DNA of 64,000 bases from Vibrio chagasii. GTDB taxonomy: Bacteria; Pseudomonadota; Gammaproteobacteria; Enterobacterales; Vibrionaceae. Shown piece by piece: positions 1-9,091 of the stretch (position 1 is its first letter; every line of letters begins with the position of its first letter). The notes under the pieces are model-generated. The model ran no database searches. It had not been told where the DNA came from and saw nothing but the letters and a program-made list of their open reading frames with translations. Made by a program: the position numbers and the translations under genes. The stretch is taken from assembly GCA_041879415.1 (NCBI GenBank), contig CP090851.1:1302001-1366000 (forward strand). The letters run 5' to 3'.

Positions 1-138
1 TTTTAACTAGCTTATCGACGTCACGTGTAACAGGTATAAGATTCAACGCAGCCTAGCCAGTGACCAATATTTAAATTGATGGTTAACTTTCACTATGCTA
101 TTGATTGATTAGGATAAAGTTTCAAAAGGAATAACACA

Positions 139-1647
139 ATGCGCCCTAAAGTATTGTTAGTTGAAGACTCCACCTCCCTCGCCGTACTGTACAAACAGTA
201 CGTTAAAGACGAGCCATACGACATTTTCCATGTCGAAACAGGTTCGGAAGCGAAAACATTTATTGAAAGACACGCTCCTCAGCTTGTTATCCTTGATCTC
301 AAATTACCCGATATGCCGGGAGAAGAAGTTCTAGACTGGATAACCGACAATGACATCCCTACCGCCGTCATCATCGCAACAGCTCATGGTTCTGTAAATA
401 TTGCTGTTGATTTAATTCAACGCGGCGCGGAAGACTTCTTAGAGAAACCAATTCAAGCTGACCGCCTAAAAACATCCGTTAACTTGCACCTGCGCAGAGC
501 CAAACTCGAAAACCTTGTCGATGACATTCAAAGTAAGTTTGATCGTGATCGCTTCCATAACTTCATTGGCTCTTGTTTGCCAATGCAAGCCGTTTATAAA
601 ACCATTGATTCTGTCGCTCCCACTACAGCGAGCGTATTTATTAATGGCGAAAGTGGTACTGGTAAGGAAGTGTGTGCTGAAGCCATTCACCAAGAGAGCC
701 AGCGCTGCAATAAACCATTTGTTGCTATTAACTGTGGAGCGATCCCACGTGATTTGATGGAAAGTGAAATCTTTGGTCATGTTAAAGGAGCCTTTACAGG
801 CGCGACTACAGACCGTAAAGGTGCGGCGATGCAAGCCCATGGTGGTACACTGTTTCTCGATGAGCTTTGTGAAATGGAACTCGAGATGCAGAAGAAACTA
901 CTTCGATTCCTGCAAACGGGGACCTTTACCCCACTAGGTGGCAATAGAGAAATCAAAGTCGACGTTAGAATCATCTGTGCAACCAACCGCGACCCGCTTT
1001 TAGAGGTTGAAGAAGGACGATTCCGTGAAGACCTATATTATCGTGTACATGTTGTGCCTATTGAGATGCCGCCACTCAGAGAAAGAGGAAGTGACATTGT
1101 CACTCTGTCCAATCATTTTCTTAAGCTGTATGCGAAACAAGATAAGAAAAAATTCAAATCAATTGATAAAGAGACTCAAAGCTTACTAAAGCGTTACACA
1201 TGGCCTGGTAACGTACGTCAATTGCAAAACATCATTAGAAATATCGTGGTGTTAAACAATGAAATCAGCGTGACTAAAGAGATGCTACCGGCACCAATCA
1301 ATAAGGCCGACGTTGCCGCGCCTAAAAGTGTAACACCAATACGAAGCGTCCCGGTGGATTCGGTAACGCCTACTATTACTGAAACTAAGCTTCCACCGAT
1401 TACGCCTGAAGAGCTAGAGCGTTCATCAGCTAGTGATGTTCAAGCTTCTCCAGCGACACCGGCCTTCACGACGAGTGATGGTGCTATTCGACCTATGTGG
1501 CAGATAGAACGAGAGGCAATACAACACGCTATAAACCATTGTGATGGCAATGTGTTAAACGCAGCGGTGCTATTGGAACTTAGCCCTTCTACTGTTTATC
1601 GTAAGAAACAGGCTTGGGAATCTGAAGATGAGTGCAATCAAGCCTAG
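139..1647 (+). CDS. sypG: SypG-like sigma-54-dependent response regulator
   Basis: Two-component transcription activator of 502 residues with the NtrC layout. An N-terminal receiver domain (about residues 4-117) carries the phosphoacceptor Asp53 in LVILDLKLPD. A central AAA+ domain has Walker A GESGTGKE (170-177), the sigma-54 contact loop GAFTGA (217-222) and Walker B GGTLFLDE (235-242). A Pro/Ser/Thr-rich linker (about 390-450) leads to a Fis-type helix-turn-helix at the C-terminus. In V. fischeri SypG activates the syp exopolysaccharide promoters with sigma-54; here the gene stands first, followed by the matching glycan genes, and two sigma-54 promoters lie downstream. The start follows AAAGGAATAACACA. 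It overlaps the next gene by 20 bases, suggesting translational coupling. Confidence 0.93.
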   Translation: MRPKVLLVEDSTSLAVLYKQYVKDEPYDIFHVETGSEAKTFIERHAPQLVILDLKLPDMPGEEVLDWITDNDIPTAVIIATAHGSVNIAVDLIQRGAEDFLEKPIQADRLKTSVNLHLRRAKLENLVDDIQSKFDRDRFHNFIGSCLPMQAVYKTIDSVAPTTASVFINGESGTGKEVCAEAIHQESQRCNKPFVAINCGAIPRDLMESEIFGHVKGAFTGATTDRKGAAMQAHGGTLFLDELCEMELEMQKKLLRFLQTGTFTPLGGNREIKVDVRIICATNRDPLLEVEEGRFREDLYYRVHVVPIEMPPLRERGSDIVTLSNHFLKLYAKQDKKKFKSIDKETQSLLKRYTWPGNVRQLQNIIRNIVVLNNEISVTKEMLPAPINKADVAAPKSVTPIRSVPVDSVTPTITETKLPPITPEELERSSASDVQASPATPAFTTSDGAIRPMWQIEREAIQHAINHCDGNVLNAAVLLELSPSTVYRKKQAWESEDECNQA

Positions 1648-2716
1648 TACTCCTAAACCAAATGAAGTTTGGCTGTTAATAGACAGCCAAACATTTGGTG
1701 GTATTGAAACCCATGTCATCGAGCTTGCACTCGGTTTACTTAAGTATCAGTGTGAAACCAGAGTGGTCCTGCTTACCAAGTTTGCCCCTCTCCCTCCTAT
1801 CGTAACGCGACTAACTGAGCTAGATATTCCTTTTAGTCACCTTAGCGAATTAGCGTCTAATCAAACCAACGCACTTTCTCAGCTCAAACAAGCGATAGAG
1901 CACTATCATCCTTCCCATATCCACGCCCATGGATACAAGGCAAGCATAGTAAGTAAGTTTGTAAAACTGGTGAGTATAAGCCCTTCAAAGCCACGTCAAA
2001 TATCGACGTATCACGCAGGAGAAACACCAAAAGGAAAAGTCTGGCTTTATGACCTTTTAGATAGGTATACGGGATTCCTGTCGAACCACTGTTTTGTTGT
2101 CAGCAACAAGATACAAGATAAGATTCCTTCAAAAACCACCCTACTTAATAATTTTATTGCGATACCTGATAGCTCCGCGACTTCTGAACATTTATATGAC
2201 GTAGGCAACAGGGACAAAATGTATCACGTTGGTTTCGTCGGACGTTTAAGCCATGAGAAAGCGCCAGACAGATTTGTCAGCCTTGCTCGATCTCTGGCTA
2301 ATCATCATTTTCATCTATTTGGCGATGGGCCGGAAAGGCAGGCACTCGAACAAACCAAGCCGGATAACTTAACCTTCCATGGTCATCAAACAAGTATGGA
2401 CAATGCATGGAAAGCCATTGATGTTTTAGTCATACCATCTCGCTATGAAGGTTTACCTATGGCAGCACTAGAAGCCATGGCTCGCGGTATTCCAGTTATC
2501 GCGTCAAAGGTTGGTAATCTGCCACAACTCATCAACCACCAAGACAATGGCTATATTGCTCAGGACGAAACTGATCTACAAACTTGTTTGGTTGATTGGA
2601 TTGCACTTTCTGATCAGAAAAAAGCAGGTATGGCCGAAAAAGCCAGAAATACCATCATCGAACAATACTCTCCACAAGCCGTTATCCCACAGATTCTTGC
2701 CTTCTACAGTGCATAG
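1628..2716 (+). CDS. sypH: Glycosyltransferase family 4 (sypH position)
   Basis: GT-B fold retaining glycosyltransferase, 362 residues, probably adding a sugar from a nucleotide donor to the lipid-linked repeat unit at the inner membrane. The N-terminal half has the acceptor-side GGIETHVIELA motif. The C-terminal half has GFVGRLSHEKAPDRF and the E-x7-E donor site EGLPMAALEAMA typical of GT4 enzymes. It begins inside the 3' end of sypG. The symbol sypH is inferred from position next to sypG; V. fischeri has three consecutive glycosyltransferases (H, I, J) here and this window has one, so it could equally be the counterpart of another of these. Confidence 0.8.
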   Translation: MSAIKPSTPKPNEVWLLIDSQTFGGIETHVIELALGLLKYQCETRVVLLTKFAPLPPIVTRLTELDIPFSHLSELASNQTNALSQLKQAIEHYHPSHIHAHGYKASIVSKFVKLVSISPSKPRQISTYHAGETPKGKVWLYDLLDRYTGFLSNHCFVVSNKIQDKIPSKTTLLNNFIAIPDSSATSEHLYDVGNRDKMYHVGFVGRLSHEKAPDRFVSLARSLANHHFHLFGDGPERQALEQTKPDNLTFHGHQTSMDNAWKAIDVLVIPSRYEGLPMAALEAMARGIPVIASKVGNLPQLINHQDNGYIAQDETDLQTCLVDWIALSDQKKAGMAEKARNTIIEQYSPQAVIPQILAFYSA

Positions 2717-2773
2717 CATTGCCACACCATAGATTTAGTCCAAATAACAATGGCAAGCTCGTTTCCAATTTGA

Positions 2774-2785
2774 TTCTCATTTTGA
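2774..2785 (+). promoter_or_regulatory. Candidate SypG enhancer (UAS) upstream of sypL
   Basis: TTCTCATTTTGA matches the core TTCTCA-N3-TG(A/C) recalled for the V. fischeri SypG-binding element. It lies about 72 bases upstream of a sigma-54 promoter, the usual distance for an enhancer-binding protein. The flank CCAATTTGA directly before it is also present at the second candidate site near 7825. Confidence 0.55.
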
Positions 2786-2857
2786 CCCACCTCAACTCTA
2801 CGTTTTAGAAAAATCTAAATTGAACATAAATACAATGACTTAGCGTGAGTTGATATG

Positions 2858-2873
2858 TGGCATTCACCTTGCT
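2858..2873 (+). promoter_or_regulatory. Sigma-54 promoter for sypL
   Basis: TGGCATTCACCTTGCT has the -24 GG and -12 GC elements at the required spacing and nearly matches the TGGCAC-N5-TTGCW consensus. It lies 40 bases before the sypL start. With the enhancer at 2774 it indicates SypG and RpoN control of the sypLMNO group. Confidence 0.75.
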
Positions 2874-2913
2874 ATCTCTTTAGTTCAATAATAAAAAACG
2901 CTAGGGATTTACA

Positions 2914-4287
2914 ATGAGAGACCAAGTTAATCGAATACCGCTAATTTTAGGGCTCTCATTCCTAAGCCTTATTATTGGTGCTGCTTGGTATCTCGTTCCT
3001 CACCCGGTCGTGGTTATAGTGCTTGCTTTTATACCTTTGGGCGCTCTATTCGTTATTAACAAAGCGTTTTGGTTTGTTTTGCTGTTCGTTGTCTTTTCAT
3101 TCTTCAGAATTCATGAAGCACTTCCCGTCCTCTATCCGATGAAAATTCCGTTGTTGCTCTCTATGGGCGCACTGTCCGCTTTGCTCTGGCACGCATTCGT
3201 GAGTAAAGAGCTAAAAATCTTCTGGCATCACTCTTTCAACTGGCTCGCAATATTTTGGATTCTTACCATCATTGGTATCGTGTTCGCGTCGAATAGGCCG
3301 ATCGCATTGGCTGAGTTTAAAGGGATTTATTGGAAAATTATCGTTATGACACTCGCGATCATGTGGCTAGTGAATACCACCGAGGATCTTGCGAAAACGG
3401 CGATGACCATCATTTATGCAGGAGCATTGGTTAGCTGTATTGCAGTGTACAACTCGGCTAACGGAATTGGGCTCGTTGAGGGTTCTAGGGTAACAATCGG
3501 ACGAGATTTTGGCTCCATGTTAGGTGATCCAAACGACCTGTCGTTAGTGCTCATGTTCCCGCTAGCATTTACGATAAGCCAAGCCAGCACACCTGGAATA
3601 CCTTGGTTCAAACGAATAATCAGTGCCCTCGTTTGCCTACTATTACTCGCGGCCATAATTGCAACACAAAGTCGTGGTGGACTATTAGGATGTATCGCGG
3701 TTATCGGCATCTTTGCGTGGAAATTGGTGCGCTCAAAAGTGTTATTAATATCAGGCGGTGCGGTTGCTGGTGTTGTCCTTTACCTCGTCGCGGGTATTTC
3801 AGACAGATCCTCAGGCGGTGCGGCCGAAGAAGGTATCGATGAATCCGCAATGGGAAGAATCTATGCGTGGGAAGCTGCGTTTAAAATGGCGTTGGATAAT
3901 CCTCTTACTGGTGTTGGCTTAAACAACTTCTTTTCAAACTACTTCTTTTACAGCTCTCATTGGGATGGCTTAAATCACGCTGTGCATAGCACATGGTTTG
4001 GCGTTCTGGCTGAAACTGGGTTTATTGGATTGATCATTTTTGTAGGGCTTATTGTCTCTCTGATCAAAACATCTCGTGCCACGTTAGCGCGACTTAAAGC
4101 TGCGGGCTCCAATGTCCCACCAGAACTGAATGCTGTGGCCTACGCGGTCTATGCAGGCCTGATCGGTACCATTGTATCCGGTACTTTTCTAACTCAAGGC
4201 TTCAACTGGCCGATTTACATCCTCGCAGCACTCACTGTTTGCGTTTCGAATGTATCCCAAACTGCTTGTCAAAATGAGAAAATCTAA
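2914..4287 (+). CDS. sypL: O-antigen ligase/polymerase family protein (SypL-like)
   Basis: Integral inner-membrane protein of 457 residues with about ten to twelve hydrophobic segments and a Wzy_C/WaaL-type domain. Family marks are the TQSRGG motif near residue 250 and a periplasmic loop with YAWEAAFKMALDNPLTGVG followed by a His in HSTWFGVLAETG. Such proteins polymerise or ligate lipid-linked oligosaccharides at the periplasmic face. It is the first gene after the sigma-54 promoter at 2858, in the place where V. fischeri carries sypI, J, K and then L. The name sypL is by order and family; SypK, also a polymerase-type protein, is the alternative. Confidence 0.78.
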   Translation: MRDQVNRIPLILGLSFLSLIIGAAWYLVPHPVVVIVLAFIPLGALFVINKAFWFVLLFVVFSFFRIHEALPVLYPMKIPLLLSMGALSALLWHAFVSKELKIFWHHSFNWLAIFWILTIIGIVFASNRPIALAEFKGIYWKIIVMTLAIMWLVNTTEDLAKTAMTIIYAGALVSCIAVYNSANGIGLVEGSRVTIGRDFGSMLGDPNDLSLVLMFPLAFTISQASTPGIPWFKRIISALVCLLLLAAIIATQSRGGLLGCIAVIGIFAWKLVRSKVLLISGGAVAGVVLYLVAGISDRSSGGAAEEGIDESAMGRIYAWEAAFKMALDNPLTGVGLNNFFSNYFFYSSHWDGLNHAVHSTWFGVLAETGFIGLIIFVGLIVSLIKTSRATLARLKAAGSNVPPELNAVAYAVYAGLIGTIVSGTFLTQGFNWPIYILAALTVCVSNVSQTACQNEKI

Positions 4288-4328
4288 AAGCTATTTTTTA
4301 ACCAATTGAAATTATTGAACTTATTAAC

Positions 4329-4344
4329 TGGCACACAATATGAA
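4329..4344 (+). promoter_or_regulatory. Degenerate sigma-54-like element upstream of sypM
   Basis: TGGCACACAATATGAA has a perfect -24 half but the -12 GC is replaced by GA. A CCAATTGA stretch near 4300 resembles the flank of the two candidate SypG sites. V. fischeri has a SypG promoter before sypM, so this could be its decayed or weak equivalent. The element alone is not convincing. Confidence 0.25.
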
Positions 4345-4380
4345 AGTACTTCTATATAACAACACAGAAGGAATCTCATT

Positions 4381-5166
4381 ATGACGTCAGCATCTATCCA
4401 TCAATTCAAACACTGGCTTAAGTTTCACCCTAATTCTCGAATTAGAAATGTGTTTTTCATTTTGAAAAATATCAGAAGCGCCGAGCTCCCTACTCCTCAA
4501 ATCTTTAATCGCTGTCTGTACCAGACGCACAAGCTTGTTGTGAACGTCATTGGCGGTTTTACCCGCTTTTGTTATTGGACGCCAGCGTTCAAAGGCAGAG
4601 TCGCTCAGTGTGGTAAACGCCTTTATCTTTATGGTGGCCTTCCTTTTGTAAGCGGTCCGCTACAAATCTCAATTGGTGACGATTGCCGCATATCTGGGCA
4701 CACCACTTTCTCTGGCTGTACCCAACCGCTTGAAGGTTTAGAGCACCCTCTACTCTCTATCGGCAACAACGTAGACATCGGTTGGCAGTCGACTATCGCG
4801 GTAGGAAAGCGAGTCATCATCTCAGACAACGTTCGTATCGCCGGTGGTGCATTTCTGTTCGGTTATTCAGGCCACCCACTTGATGCAACGCGAAGAGCAC
4901 GAGGCGAAGGCGATGACCCGCAGCAGATCGGCGACATCATTCTTGAACAAGATGTATGGCTTGGGACTAATGTAACGGTTAAAGGCGGTGTGACAATAGG
5001 TGAAGGCGCAGTCGTTGCTGCAGGCAGTGTGGTAACGAAAGATATCCCTGCATTCTCTATTGCAGCGGGAAACCCGGCGAAAATCGTGGGACACATCAAA
5101 TCAGTAGAAGTCACTGAATCTGACGTATTCGACTCACTAGAAACACACGGAGGTGACCATGCGTGA
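4381..5166 (+). CDS. sypM: Hexapeptide-repeat acyltransferase (SypM-like)
   Basis: Left-handed beta-helix O-acetyltransferase of the serine acetyltransferase/NodL superfamily, 261 residues. Hexapeptide repeats cover about residues 95-235 and end with the family signature GVTIGEGAVVAAGSVVTKD followed by GNPAKIVG. The first 80 residues are a basic, amphipathic segment. It probably acetylates a sugar of the exopolysaccharide. The SD is GAAGGAATCTC. The gene overlaps sypN by 14 bases, so the two are coupled. Confidence 0.82.
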   Translation: MTSASIHQFKHWLKFHPNSRIRNVFFILKNIRSAELPTPQIFNRCLYQTHKLVVNVIGGFTRFCYWTPAFKGRVAQCGKRLYLYGGLPFVSGPLQISIGDDCRISGHTTFSGCTQPLEGLEHPLLSIGNNVDIGWQSTIAVGKRVIISDNVRIAGGAFLFGYSGHPLDATRRARGEGDDPQQIGDIILEQDVWLGTNVTVKGGVTIGEGAVVAAGSVVTKDIPAFSIAAGNPAKIVGHIKSVEVTESDVFDSLETHGGDHA

Positions 5167-6277
5167 TTTAATCGTCTTCGGTGAAGATTTTGGCGGCCTT
5201 CCGTCTTCAACACAACACCTCGTTCGTCATCTTGCAAAGCGACACAAAGTACTTTGGGTTAACTCTATTGGCCTAAGACAACCAAGACTGTCAATCAAAG
5301 ATGCAACGCGAGCATTCAACAAGCTGTTTGGTAAAACCAAAGCGGTGACACAGAACATGCTCGACTCACAAGGTCACGACAATATCACGGTCGTTAATCT
5401 CAAAACGATTCCCGCACCAGCATCAGCGGCATCGAGAAAGATCGCACAACATATGATGCTACGTCAGTTAAAACCAATCATTGCTGACCTACAACTTAAA
5501 GCGCCGATTCTATGGACCTCATTACCAACGGCTGTCGATTTGTGTGGTCACTTAGGGGAGTCATCTGTCGTTTATTACTGTGGTGACGACTTTAGTGCAT
5601 TGGCAGGTGTTGACCATAAAACCGTGGCTAAGCATGAGTCTGAGCTAATTGAAAAGTCAGACCTTATCTTTGCAGCCAGTCAAAAGCTGATGGCTAAATT
5701 TCCAGAGGGTAAAGCTCAGCTGTTGCCACACGGCGTCGATGTGAGCCTGTTTTCAACACCAGCTCCACGTGCGAAAGATTTGCCAAGTAGCCACCGCCCT
5801 ATTGCTGGTTTCTATGGCAGCCTTTCTAAATGGCTTGATTACGACATGATCGAGAAAGTTGCGAAAGCCGTTCCTGAATGGGATTTCGTTTTCATCGGCC
5901 CGAACGAGCTAGATACGCTTATGTTGCCTAATTTGGATAACGTGCATTATCTTGGTCCTCGTCCTCATCATACGTTGCCAAGTTACTCGCAGCATTGGGA
6001 TGTAAGCCTTCTACCGTTTGTTGATAACGAACAGATTCGTGCTTGCAGCCCACTTAAGTTGATGGAATACCTAGCGGCGGGTACGCCCATTGTCACAACA
6101 CCTTTCCCTGCGCTTATTCCATATCAGGAACACGTGACCACAGTCGGTAGCGCAAACCAAATGATTTGGGCACTAGACCATGCTCGTGATTTAACAAACT
6201 CACCAATCTCTGTTGTTGAAAAAGACAGCTGGAAAAACCGCGGTAACTTCGTACATTGGATGTTGGAGCTATTATGA
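5153..6277 (+). CDS. sypN: Glycosyltransferase, GT-B fold (SypN-like)
   Basis: Putative cytoplasmic glycosyltransferase of 374 residues. The N-terminal domain has FGGLPSSTQHLVRHLA and a DLIFAASQKL segment. The C-terminal domain has GFYGSLSKWLDYD and the donor-binding stretch SPLKLMEYLAAGTPIV, common in GT1/GT4 superfamily enzymes of polysaccharide loci. The start GTGACCATGCGTG follows GGAGGTG; the ATG two codons later (5159) is an equally possible start. It is overlapped by sypM upstream and overlaps sypO by 22 bases downstream. Confidence 0.78.
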   Translation: MTMRDLIVFGEDFGGLPSSTQHLVRHLAKRHKVLWVNSIGLRQPRLSIKDATRAFNKLFGKTKAVTQNMLDSQGHDNITVVNLKTIPAPASAASRKIAQHMMLRQLKPIIADLQLKAPILWTSLPTAVDLCGHLGESSVVYYCGDDFSALAGVDHKTVAKHESELIEKSDLIFAASQKLMAKFPEGKAQLLPHGVDVSLFSTPAPRAKDLPSSHRPIAGFYGSLSKWLDYDMIEKVAKAVPEWDFVFIGPNELDTLMLPNLDNVHYLGPRPHHTLPSYSQHWDVSLLPFVDNEQIRACSPLKLMEYLAAGTPIVTTPFPALIPYQEHVTTVGSANQMIWALDHARDLTNSPISVVEKDSWKNRGNFVHWMLELL

Positions 6278-7698
6278 ATAACCTTAAATTACGACTGTTG
6301 GGCTTGTTAAATGCGGCGTGGCGTCAACGTTACGTAATATTCGTGCCTATTCTGATATTACCTTTCGTTGGTTTTGGTGTGAGCAAACTTGCACCAACTA
6401 AATACGATTCGCATACCAGTATGTTGATTCAAGAAACCGCGAAAATGAACCCGTTCCTTGAGGACATTGCAGTCTCGACCATGCTTAAAGATCGTATGAG
6501 TGCTTTGAGAACTTTGCTTCACAGTCGTCATGTACTTTACTCCGTTGCGGAAGAGCTTGAATTAACGACTCCTGAGATGTCTAGTGTCGAGAAACAAGAG
6601 ATTATCACCGACTTATCACAGCGATTGTCCGTCAATCAGTTGGGTAAAGACTTCATTAAAATCAGCCTTAGCTCAGATACCCCTATCGGTATGGAAGCGA
6701 CTCTGACTTCCGTTAGTCAGCACTTTATCGAACAACTGCTAGCACCTGAACGCTCTTCGATACAAGACTCAAGTAGCTTTCTAAAAATCCACATTGATGA
6801 GCGAAGTGCGGCGTTGGCCGAAGCGGAAGAAGCGCTCGCAAGATACGTAAACGAGAATGTTCATTCAACGCCAGAAGTTCAGAGTCAAAGCTTGAACCGA
6901 TTAGCTTCACTTAAACAAACATTGGCAGAGAAAGAAGCGGAGCTGTCCGGCGTTCAAAAAAGTCTTGGGTCTATCGATCAACAATTGTCTAAAACTAACC
7001 CTGTGATCGGCCGACTAGAAGACCAAATCATTGATACTCAAAGCGCACTAACCCTGCTAAAAGCCAAGTACACTAACAAACACAGTGCAGTACAAGCGAA
7101 GATGCTTGAGCTAGAAAGGTTAGAAAACGAAAGAAAGACACTACTTGCGCTTAAGCAACCCGGTTTAAACAGCGACCAGTTATGGGATATTGCGAGTAGC
7201 ACAACAATGACTAAGCTGTCTGACACGCAACCTTTACTCGTGACTCAACTGCATAGTCTTCAGCTAGTTCGTGCACAATTCGAATCTCTTAAGGAAGAAA
7301 CGAAAAGCCTTCGTACCATGATCTTCGAGCTAGAACACAAAGCGAATAACTTTGGTGATAACGCAAAAGAGATGTACCGACTTCAACGTGACGTAAAAAT
7401 TAAGCGCCAACTGTACGATGAGTTGACTGAGCGATATGAGATGGCTCAGTTAACAGGTTCACTGGGTGTATTTGAAGAAAACAAGCGAGTGAAGATCATT
7501 GATTTACCTTACACACCAAGTATTAAATCCAACATGCCCACATTTCTGTTTGTTATTGCTGGTTTAGTCGCGGGTATTGGATTAGGTGTTGGTCTTGCGA
7601 TACTTTTTGAGCTCTTTGACTCTTCTGTTAAACGAAAAAGTGAAATTGAAGACATCTTGAATGTCCCAGTTCTCACCGTCATTCCTAAAATGAATTAG
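6256..7698 (+). CDS. sypO: Polysaccharide chain-length determinant, Wzz/PCP family (SypO-like)
   Basis: Polysaccharide co-polymerase of 480 residues. One membrane helix lies near residues 25-43 and a second, Gly-rich one near 430-455 (FVIAGLVAGIGLGVGLAILF). A long periplasmic region between them is predicted coiled coil (about 170-390). The C-terminal tail is short and has no tyrosine-kinase domain, so it controls chain length without an attached kinase. The ATG at 6277 overlaps the sypN stop and is an alternative start. A terminator follows directly, closing the sypLMNO unit. Confidence 0.85.
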   Translation: MDVGAIMNNLKLRLLGLLNAAWRQRYVIFVPILILPFVGFGVSKLAPTKYDSHTSMLIQETAKMNPFLEDIAVSTMLKDRMSALRTLLHSRHVLYSVAEELELTTPEMSSVEKQEIITDLSQRLSVNQLGKDFIKISLSSDTPIGMEATLTSVSQHFIEQLLAPERSSIQDSSSFLKIHIDERSAALAEAEEALARYVNENVHSTPEVQSQSLNRLASLKQTLAEKEAELSGVQKSLGSIDQQLSKTNPVIGRLEDQIIDTQSALTLLKAKYTNKHSAVQAKMLELERLENERKTLLALKQPGLNSDQLWDIASSTTMTKLSDTQPLLVTQLHSLQLVRAQFESLKEETKSLRTMIFELEHKANNFGDNAKEMYRLQRDVKIKRQLYDELTERYEMAQLTGSLGVFEENKRVKIIDLPYTPSIKSNMPTFLFVIAGLVAGIGLGVGLAILFELFDSSVKRKSEIEDILNVPVLTVIPKMN

Positions 7699-7714
7699 AC
7701 AACCAAATATCACG

Positions 7715-7745
7715 AAAACACCAACCTTTGTTGGTGTTTTTTTGT
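7715..7745 (+). terminator. Rho-independent terminator after sypO
   Basis: Stem AAAACACCAAC / GTTGGTGTTTT with loop CTTT followed by a run of T. It lies 17 bases after the sypO stop and separates sypLMNO from the sypP promoter. Confidence 0.9.
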
Positions 7746-7822
7746 TTAGAACGGGGCAAAACGGATGTTGAGTTGCTCTTTATTTGCGACTTAGCTCTTT
7801 GATTTACTGTCGTGTTTTGATT

Positions 7823-7835
7823 CCCAATTTGAGAA
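7823..7835 (-). promoter_or_regulatory. Candidate SypG enhancer (UAS) upstream of sypP
   Basis: Read on the minus strand it is TTCTCAAATTGGG, which matches TTCTCA-N3-TG of the SypG element but has G where A/C is expected next. It lies about 60 bases upstream of the sigma-54 promoter at 7894. It shares CCAATTTGA with the site at 2774. Confidence 0.5.
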
Positions 7836-7893
7836 TGACAAACCCAAGCTTCCAGCAATGGCATAACCCATTGAAAAATATAGCTTAATAAAT

Positions 7894-7909
7894 TGGCACA
7901 GCACGTGCA
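7894..7909 (+). promoter_or_regulatory. Sigma-54 promoter for sypP
   Basis: TGGCACAGCACGTGCA has a perfect -24 TGGCAC and -12 TGCA at correct spacing. It lies 79 bases before the sypP start and after the sypO terminator, so sypPQR form their own RpoN/SypG-dependent transcript, as in V. fischeri. Confidence 0.78.
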
Positions 7910-7987
7910 ATAGAGTAACCGTAACAAGAAAAACAACGAACTAAAGCTAGGTGCAACATTAAAAGCGTTATCGCAGGGAGCGTCATC

Positions 7988-9091
7988 ATGGCAAATCAAC
8001 AAGTCGCTAGAACAGGTAAAAAAATAATACATGTCGTTCAACACCTCGCCCCTGGAGGCCTTGAAACACTAACTCTTGATCTACTTCGCTTGGCAAAACC
8101 AGTAGACCAAGTATTGATTGTGAGCCTTGAAGGAACTAAGAAAGAATCTATCGACAACTGGCCTAAGCTTCAACCTTATGAGAGTCAAATCGTATTTATG
8201 GACAAAGCGCCAGGTGTTCAAGTTAATATTATCTCTAAGCTGATAACTGCGTTTAAGGCGATTCGTCCAGACGTGGTTCACACTCATCACATCGGCCCAC
8301 TTCTTTACGCAGGGTGTGCCGCTCGCGTTTCTGGTGTCCCTACTCGCATTCATACTGAGCATGACGCTTGGCATTTACAAAACAATAAACGTCGCCGCTT
8401 ACAGGCACTTGCTTTAAAGGCAGCGAAGCCGACATTAGTGGCTGATGCAACTTGTGTTTACAAACAACTTCGTTCTGCTTTTACCTACAGCAATATCATT
8501 ACCATTAAAAATGGCGTCGATTGCAACAAGTTCAAACCAACATCGAAAAGCGATGCAAGAACCCAATTAAACCTTCCGCTAGACAAAAAAATCATCGGGT
8601 GTGCAGGTCGATTGGAACACGTTAAAGGCCAAGACCAACTGATTAAAGCCCTAGCTCTTCTTCCAAAAAACATGGTCGTTGCCTTCGCTGGTGATGGCTC
8701 TAAACGAAAAGAACTTCAACAGCTTGCTAGCCGCCTTAACTTAACAGACCGCATTGTTTTTCTTGGCTTGGTGGAAGACATGACCACTTTTTACGGCGCG
8801 CTTGATACCTTTTGCTTACCTTCTCGTCATGAGGGGTTACCACTTTCGACACTAGAAGCTCAAGCATGCAACATCCCAACCGTTGCGATGGATGTTGGTG
8901 CCGTGGATGAAACATTGTGCCCTGTTAGCGGAACGCTAGTGAAAAGAGGAAGTATCACGGGCTTAGCTCATGCCTTACTAGAACATCAAGGTGAACGCTT
9001 TCTATCACCTCGCCCATACATTCTGAATAACTTCGACATAGTTAAGATGGTTGCTTCATACGATGACATTTCTGAAGGAGTATACGCATGA
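7988..9091 (+). CDS. sypP: Glycosyltransferase family 4 (SypP-like)
   Basis: GT-B fold glycosyltransferase of 367 residues. N-terminal motifs are GGLETLTLDLLRLA and DVVHTHHIGPLLYAG. The C-terminal donor domain has GCAGRLEHVKGQDQLIKA and EGLPLSTLEAQA with the E-x7-E pattern. It should add a sugar to the growing lipid-linked exopolysaccharide unit. SD GGGAG stands before ATG at 7988. It overlaps sypQ by four bases (ATGA), a typical translational coupling. Confidence 0.85.
   Translation: MANQQVARTGKKIIHVVQHLAPGGLETLTLDLLRLAKPVDQVLIVSLEGTKKESIDNWPKLQPYESQIVFMDKAPGVQVNIISKLITAFKAIRPDVVHTHHIGPLLYAGCAARVSGVPTRIHTEHDAWHLQNNKRRRLQALALKAAKPTLVADATCVYKQLRSAFTYSNIITIKNGVDCNKFKPTSKSDARTQLNLPLDKKIIGCAGRLEHVKGQDQLIKALALLPKNMVVAFAGDGSKRKELQQLASRLNLTDRIVFLGLVEDMTTFYGALDTFCLPSRHEGLPLSTLEAQACNIPTVAMDVGAVDETLCPVSGTLVKRGSITGLAHALLEHQGERFLSPRPYILNNFDIVKMVASYDDISEGVYA

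Noticed and set aside
1..56. Possible 3' end of an upstream gene (17 codons to TAG at 54-56)
   Set aside because: One frame reads without stops to TAG, but 17 codons are too few to tell a gene end (for example sypF) from chance.
4863..5237. Minus-strand 124-codon open frame across sypM and sypN
   Set aside because: Antisense shadow of two well-supported overlapping genes.
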